A DNA stretch of 9,508 nt. It comes from an uncultured bacterium. Its GTDB lineage: Bacteria; Bacillota; Clostridia; Lachnospirales; Lachnospiraceae. Below are positions 5,471 to 9,508 of this stretch, piece after piece (position 1 is the first letter of the stretch; each line of letters opens with the position of its first letter). The notes under the pieces are model-generated. The model was not told the origin of the DNA and ran no database searches. It saw only the letters and a program-made list of their open reading frames with translations. The stretch spans positions 1 to 9,508 of the forward strand of contig CAMTZV010000020.1 of assembly GCA_947086625.1 (NCBI GenBank), read 5' to 3'. The translations under genes and the position numbers were made by a program.

Positions 5471-5483
5471 GCCCCACAGGGGC
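5471..5483. promoter_or_regulatory. Small GC-rich inverted repeat at the start of the MATE mRNA
   Basis: GCCCCACAGGGGC is a 5-bp inverted repeat with a 3-base centre, placed directly after the predicted -10 box and around the transcription start. It could be an operator or a short leader hairpin. It does not match the usual LacI-family operator with a central CG. Confidence 0.35.
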
Positions 5484-5490
5484 TATAACC

Positions 5491-5519
5491 ATCATAAGAT
5501 GAACCGGGCGAAACCGCAA
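5491..5519 (-). promoter_or_regulatory. Promoter of the MATE gene
   Basis: On the minus strand TTGCGG (5519-5514) and TATGAT (5496-5491) are separated by 17 bases, in the 96-bp gap between the LacI-family gene and the MATE gene. The pump gene can thus probably be expressed separately from the regulator. Confidence 0.5.
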
Positions 5520-5547
5520 AGGTTAAACGCATAACCACTCACAAAAT

Positions 5548-6573
5548 TCAGCCGCCGTTTTTGTGCAGTTTTACCTCCCGCACGCTGTCTCGCACGACGA
5601 GCGCGACCGGAAGCTTCACCTGCTTAGCGACGCACTCCCCGTCCCGCAGCCGACGCAGCAGCCCGACAGCCAGCGCCGCACGTTGCCCGTGATCCTGACG
5701 TATCGTGGTGAGCGCTGGCACAAATTTTTCGCATTCCCGCACGTCGTCAAAGCCGATGAACGACAGCTCCTCCGGAACGGACACCCCCGCCTGCTGCAAA
5801 AACCGAATCAAATCCATCGCGTAGTGATCGGACACTGCGAACACTGCCGTATAAGCTCTGATTTCCTCCAAATGGGCTGCATAAAAGGCGGCGCGCGCCT
5901 TTTGCTCCATCGGGATGCGCAGAAACCCTGCCTCCGGAAGCACGCTCTTTAATCCCAAAAACCGCTCCATATCCATGCAGACCTCATTATCCGCGATACA
6001 GAGAACCGCCTCATGCCCCATACTTTTCAGATAACGCCCGGCCTGCGCCCCGCCGTCAAAATGGTCGACCTCAAGATTCGCAAGCCTTCCGGCGCTCTCC
6101 ATATATCCGTCGTAGACGACAAACGGGATGTGCATCCGCTCCCGCAGCGCCTCATAGTCCTGCTCGCAAAAGCCGATCAGAACCATACCCTCCATATTCC
6201 ACATGGAGGCAAATTTGGGAATCTCGTCCCAGCGGTCGGTGACCTTCAGCATCAGAAATTTTTCCGCCTGCCCGATCTCCTTCGCCAGCGCGTTCACCGA
6301 TGCGCAGATAAACGGATCCTCCAGCGTATGCCCCTCATACTTTTCGTGGTCGTTGATGACGACCCCAATGATTTTCGAGGCATTCTGCGCCAGAAGGATG
6401 CCCGCCATGCTCGGAATGTACTGCCGCTCCTCCAAAAGCTGCTGCACGCGCTTCACCGTCTCGTCCGACAGCTTCTTTGTCTTTCCGTGGATGACGTTCG
6501 ACACAGTCGCGGTACTCACGCCAAGCTCCTCGGCGATGTCAACGATTCGAACCCGTGCGCGCTCCATATGCAT
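5548..6573 (-). CDS. LacI-family transcriptional regulator
   Basis: This 341-residue protein has the full LacI/GalR plan. The helix-turn-helix is residues 10-31 (IVDIAEELGVSTATVSNVI). The hinge region is about 52-66 (YIPSMAGILLAQNAS), with Ala-Gly-Ile-Leu-Leu-Ala in place of the usual Arg-Ser-Leu hinge sequence. The periplasmic-binding-protein-like effector domain follows from IIGVVI (68-73), with FDGGAQAGRYLKSMGH (172-187), AVFAVSDHYAMD (243-254), PEELSFIGFDD (267-277) and ALTTIRQDH (287-295). Two ATGs are possible: 6573, or 6567 (MERARVRIV), which has AAAGGG at 6 bases; the difference is two residues. It is followed by the MATE gene on the same strand, so it may control that pump. LacI-family proteins usually sense sugars, so the true target may lie elsewhere. 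Confidence 0.92.
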   Translation of the reverse strand: MHMERARVRIVDIAEELGVSTATVSNVIHGKTKKLSDETVKRVQQLLEERQYIPSMAGILLAQNASKIIGVVINDHEKYEGHTLEDPFICASVNALAKEIGQAEKFLMLKVTDRWDEIPKFASMWNMEGMVLIGFCEQDYEALRERMHIPFVVYDGYMESAGRLANLEVDHFDGGAQAGRYLKSMGHEAVLCIADNEVCMDMERFLGLKSVLPEAGFLRIPMEQKARAAFYAAHLEEIRAYTAVFAVSDHYAMDLIRFLQQAGVSVPEELSFIGFDDVRECEKFVPALTTIRQDHGQRAALAVGLLRRLRDGECVAKQVKLPVALVVRDSVREVKLHKNGG

Positions 6574-6672
6574 CCCTTTCCTTTCATCGAGCAGGAAAAT
6601 TGCCTGCCCGCCGCGCCGCCCGCATATCGCCGCAGACGGCTCCTTTCCCCGCGCAGCCTGCCGCAGACAGGC

Positions 6673-6699
6673 AAAGCGGCCACATCATATGACCGCTTT
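6673..6699. terminator. Stem-loop after leuS, possible terminator
   Basis: AAAGCGGCC (6673-6681) and GACCGCTTT (6691-6699) form a 9-bp stem (one G-U on the leuS strand) with a 9-base loop, 15 bases after the leuS stop codon. Only CTTT follows on the leuS strand, so termination may be weak. It could also be a binding site ahead of the LacI-family gene, for which I found no clear promoter in this GC-rich gap. Confidence 0.4.
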
Positions 6700-6714
6700 C
6701 CCTCAAACCATATT

Positions 6715-9132
6715 TTACTTCTGCACAAAATTCACAATGCGTCCCGGCACGTAGATTTCCTTCACGATCGTACCGGTGAGCTTTTCGGCAAGCGCTTCCT
6801 TCGCCTGTGCGAGCACCGCGTCCTTCGGGGCTTCCTTGTCGATGACCATCGTGCCCTTCACCTTTCCGTTGATCTGCAGAGCAACCTCCACCGTCGACTC
6901 CACAAGCTTACTCTCGTCATAGGCCGGCCATCCCGCCTGATAAACCCTGCCGGAGAAGCCGACAAGCTCCCAGAGCTCCTCGGTGATGTGGGGCGCCACC
7001 GGATTTAAGAGCACGAGCAGCGTCCTGAACTCGCCGCGGGTGACGGCATTCTTCTTGTAAAAATCGTTGATGAGCGCCATCATCGCCGCGATCGCCGTAT
7101 TGTATTTCAGGTTTTCAAAATCGTTCGACACTTTCTTGATCGTCTGATGCATGACATGCATCAGATCGTCGGAGTAACCGTCGCCGTCCACGAGCATGTC
7201 CTGAAGCTTCCAGACGCGCTCCAAAAAGCGGCGGCAGCCCTTCACGCCGTCCTCCGACCAGGAGGCCGCCAAGTCAAACGCGCCGATAAACATCTCGTAC
7301 GTGCGTAGCGTGTCCGCGCCGTAATCGCGCACGATATCGTCGGGATTGACGACGTTTCCGCGCGACTTGCTCATCTTCTCGCCGTTCTCGCCGAGAATCA
7401 TGCCGTGAGACGTGCGCTTCTGGTACGGCTCCGGCGTGTTCACCACGCCCTTGTCATAGAGGAATTTGTGCCAGAAGCGGGAGTACAAAAGGTGCAGCGT
7501 CGTGTGCTCCATGCCGCCGTTGTACCAGTCGACCGGCATCCAGTATTTCAGCGCCTCCGGGCTTGCGAGTGCCGTATCGTTGTCCGGGTCGGTGTAGCGC
7601 AGGAAATACCACGAAGAGCCCGCCCACTGGGGCATCGTGTCCGTCTCGCGCTTCGCGGGCCCGCCGCAGCACGGGCAGGTCGTGTTCACCCAGTCCGTCA
7701 TCGCGGCAAGCGGCGATTCGCCGTTATCGGTCGGCATATAGCTGTCCACCTCGGGCAGAAGCAGCGGAAGCTCGCTCTCGTCCAGCGGCACAAAGCCGCA
7801 CTTCTCACACTCGACAATCGGGATCGGCTCGCCCCAGTAGCGCTGACGGGAAAATACCCAGTCACGCAGCTTGTAGTTGACCTTTGCCGTTCCGATCTTT
7901 TTCTCCTCGAGAAAGGCGATCATCTTCTCCTTGGCGTCCTTCACCTCAAGCCCGTTTAAAAAGTCGGAATTGATGAGCACGCCGGTGGCGACGTCCGTGA
8001 AGGCGGCCTTATCGATGTCCACCCCCTCGCCGTTTTTCGCGACAACCTGAATGATCGGCAAATTGAATTTTTTCGCAAACTCCCAGTCACGCTCGTCGTG
8101 CCCGGGCACCGCCATGATCGCGCCCGTGCCGTAGCTCATGAGCACGTAGTCGGAAATCCAGACCGGGACTTCCTTGCCGTTCACCGGGTTGATCGCGGTC
8201 AGCCCGTCGATCTGCACGCCGGTCTTGTCCTTCGCAAGCTCCGCGCGCTCGAAGTCGGATTTTTTCGCCGCCTGCTCGCGGTACGCCTCGATCTCGTCCC
8301 AGTTGCCGAACGTGTCCTTATATTTGTCGATGATCGGATGCTCCGGCGAGACGACCATGTACGTGACGCCAAAAAGCGTGTCCGCGCGCGTCGTATAAAT
8401 GCGCAGCGTCTCGTCCTTGTCCTTGAGCGGGAAGTCGACCTCCGCGCCCGTGGAACGCCCGATCCAGTTTTTCTGCTGTACCTTCACGCGCTCGATGTAG
8501 TCCACGCCGTCCAGGCCCTCGATCAGCTTGTCCGCGTAGTCCGTGATCTTCAGCATCCACTCGCTCTTGACCCGGCGCACGACCTCGGAGCCGCAGCGCT
8601 CGCAGACGCCGTTTACGACCTCCTCGTTGGCAAGCCCGACCTTGCAGGACGTACACCAGTTAATCGGCATCTCCTTCTTGTAGGCAAGCCCCGCCTTGAA
8701 CAGCTTTAAGAAAATCCACTGTGTCCACTTGTAGTAGTTCGGATCCGTCGTGTTGACCTCGCGGTCCCAGTCGAACGAATAACCAAGCGCGTGAAGCTGC
8801 CCTTTAAAGCGCTTTACATTGTTCTCCGTCACGATGCGCGGATGGATTTTGTTCTGGATCGCATAATTTTCAGTCGGCAGGCCGAACGCATCCCAGCCCA
8901 TCGGATAGAGCACGTTGTAGCCCTGCATCCTGCGCTTGCGCGCCACGATATCGAGCGCGGTGTACGGGCGCGGATGTCCGACGTGAAGCCCCTGCCCCGA
9001 CGGATACGGAAATTCGACAAGTGCATAATATTTCGGTTTGCTGTAGTCGTCCGACGCGGCAAACGCCTTCTCGTCGTCCCAGATCTTCTGCCACTTCGGC
9101 TCGACTACCTTGTGATTGTAAAGTTTTGCCAT
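6715..9132 (-). CDS. leuS: Leucyl-tRNA synthetase
   Basis: This 805-residue class I synthetase attaches leucine to tRNA-Leu in the cytoplasm. The start [10 protein letters not shown] (9132) follows AGGAGG at 7 bases; an open frame to 9225 is only leader. Visible features in order: [12 protein letters not shown], the HIGH-type ATP motif (43-53); a zinc site with C160, C163, C177 and C180; and the CP1 editing domain with the Thr-rich TTRADTLFG (247-255) and [15 protein letters not shown] (335-349), whose Asp blocks misedited aminoacids. C442, C445, C486 and C489 make a second Cys pair set. KMSKS lies at 586-590, followed by an anticodon-binding helical region and the small C-terminal domain ending [17 protein letters not shown]. 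Length matches Bacillus-type LeuS (about 804). It lies downstream of ilvC on the same strand, linking leucine supply and use. No part is missing. Confidence 0.98.
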   Translation of the reverse strand: MAKLYNHKVVEPKWQKIWDDEKAFAASDDYSKPKYYALVEFPYPSGQGLHVGHPRPYTALDIVARKRRMQGYNVLYPMGWDAFGLPTENYAIQNKIHPRIVTENNVKRFKGQLHALGYSFDWDREVNTTDPNYYKWTQWIFLKLFKAGLAYKKEMPINWCTSCKVGLANEEVVNGVCERCGSEVVRRVKSEWMLKITDYADKLIEGLDGVDYIERVKVQQKNWIGRSTGAEVDFPLKDKDETLRIYTTRADTLFGVTYMVVSPEHPIIDKYKDTFGNWDEIEAYREQAAKKSDFERAELAKDKTGVQIDGLTAINPVNGKEVPVWISDYVLMSYGTGAIMAVPGHDERDWEFAKKFNLPIIQVVAKNGEGVDIDKAAFTDVATGVLINSDFLNGLEVKDAKEKMIAFLEEKKIGTAKVNYKLRDWVFSRQRYWGEPIPIVECEKCGFVPLDESELPLLLPEVDSYMPTDNGESPLAAMTDWVNTTCPCCGGPAKRETDTMPQWAGSSWYFLRYTDPDNDTALASPEALKYWMPVDWYNGGMEHTTLHLLYSRFWHKFLYDKGVVNTPEPYQKRTSHGMILGENGEKMSKSRGNVVNPDDIVRDYGADTLRTYEMFIGAFDLAASWSEDGVKGCRRFLERVWKLQDMLVDGDGYSDDLMHVMHQTIKKVSNDFENLKYNTAIAAMMALINDFYKKNAVTRGEFRTLLVLLNPVAPHITEELWELVGFSGRVYQAGWPAYDESKLVESTVEVALQINGKVKGTMVIDKEAPKDAVLAQAKEALAEKLTGTIVKEIYVPGRIVNFVQK

Positions 9133-9153
9133 GAAGCATCCTCCTGTGAATAT

Positions 9154-9175
9154 CGGACGGGGAATGCCCTGTCCG
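9154..9175 (-). promoter_or_regulatory. Hairpin just upstream of the leuS ribosome binding site
   Basis: CGGAC and GTCCG pair around an inner GGG/CCC with loop CATT (one mismatch between the two stems). The hairpin ends 10 bases before the AGGAGG. It has no T-run and might tune translation or RNA processing. Confidence 0.35.
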
Positions 9176-9228
9176 TCTGCGCCGGGGCAGCCTGCGCCGG
9201 CAAAATTGCTTTTCCCTCTGCGCAAGAA

Positions 9229-9252
9229 CGGATTCCACGACTGTGAAATCCG
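9229..9252 (-). terminator. Stem-loop in the ilvC-leuS spacer, possible weak terminator or attenuator
   Basis: A 10-bp stem with a 4-base loop: on the minus strand CGGATTTCAC and GTGGAATCCG around AGTC, with one G-U pair. It is followed by TTCTTGCG, a poor U-tract. It lies 58 bases after the ilvC stop. It could reduce read-through into leuS or protect the ilvC 3' end. Confidence 0.4.
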
Positions 9253-9310
9253 CTCCCCTGCACTTTTTTGCTCTGTCCAGCACGCGTCCCGCGGCTGAAC
9301 CTGTTTTCAT

Positions 9311-9508
9311 TTAGTTGTTGATGAGCTTGTCATCCTCGTTGTTCCAGCTGTAGAGCTTACGAACCTCCTCGCCGATCTTCTCAGCCGGATGCTCTGCCGC
9401 CAGCTTGCGCATCGCCTTGAAGTGAACCTGACGTCCCGCGGGAGACATGTCAAGCAGGAACTCCTTCGCGAATGTACCGTCCTGAATATCGGAGAGGATC
9501 TTCTTCAT
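9311..9508 (-). CDS. ilvC: Ketol-acid reductoisomerase, C-terminal fragment (runs off the right edge)
   Basis: The last 65 codons of the gene are in the window; the Met codon at the right edge is internal, not the start. The sequence ILSDIQDGTFAKEFLLDM (4-21), then GRQVHFKAMRKLAAEHPAE and VRKLYSWNNEDDKLINN, is the very conserved C-terminal end of class I IlvC. This enzyme uses Mg2+ and NAD(P)H to isomerise and reduce acetolactate and acetohydroxybutyrate in valine, isoleucine and leucine synthesis. The NAD(P)H-binding and most metal-binding residues are outside the window. It is followed on the same strand, after 178 bp, by leuS. Confidence 0.95.
   Translation of the reverse strand: MKKILSDIQDGTFAKEFLLDMSPAGRQVHFKAMRKLAAEHPAEKIGEEVRKLYSWNNEDDKLINN

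Noticed and set aside
6013..7008. A 331-codon plus-strand open frame spanning the LacI-family gene, the gap and the end of leuS
   Set aside because: It is antisense to two well-recognised genes, rich in Arg, His and Leu, and has no ribosome site.
9133..9225. 31-codon N-terminal extension of LeuS
   Set aside because: The AGGAGG before [10 protein letters not shown] and the family's usual N-terminus fix the start at 9132. The extension would translate leader hairpins.
9133..9310. T-box riboswitch for leuS
   Set aside because: I searched the minus strand by eye for the AGGGTGGNACCGCG core and a Stem I layout and found neither.

Overview
The window looks like chromosomal DNA from a moderately GC-rich Clostridia member, most likely Lachnospiraceae. 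This is an inference from the strong AGGAGG-type ribosome binding sites, the clostridial style of the LeuS, IlvC and phosphorylase sequences, and the mix of GC-rich housekeeping genes with AT-rich intergenic DNA. No rRNA, tRNA, CRISPR array or transposase gene was seen.

Layout, left to right. (1) The first 46 codons of a probable glycogen/alpha-glucan phosphorylase (minus strand) diverge from an AraC-family regulator (330-1289, plus). A 12-bp perfect palindrome lies between them. (2) Region 1367-1689 holds a compact locus built like a type I toxin-antitoxin module of the Fst/par kind: a 32-residue hydrophobic peptide starting with TTG, a convergent antisense RNA with a near-consensus promoter, a shared two-way terminator hairpin, and a 15-bp direct repeat that lets the antisense RNA pair with the toxin start region. 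No standard ORF call covers the peptide. (3) A minus-strand pair follows: a MacroD/YmdB-type macrodomain protein and, 19 bp downstream, a three-helix membrane protein with a DUF6199-like C-terminus. (4) A roughly 318-bp non-coding element with nested imperfect terminal inverted repeats and strong internal hairpins (about 3030-3347) fills the gap before (5) a type II Phd/YefM-RelE/ParE toxin-antitoxin operon. (6) On the minus strand come a MATE efflux pump and, upstream of it, a LacI-family regulator. A separate promoter with a hairpin lies just ahead of the pump gene. (7) The right end is core metabolism: leucyl-tRNA synthetase, preceded by the 3' end of ilvC (branched-chain amino acid synthesis). 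The two are separated by a 178-bp spacer with three hairpins and no visible T-box.

The window therefore has core metabolic genes at both ends (phosphorylase; ilvC-leuS) and an accessory middle (about 1.3-4.0 kb) with two toxin-antitoxin modules, a macrodomain operon and a MITE-like element. The best candidate for an overlooked system is the type I locus at 1367-1689.
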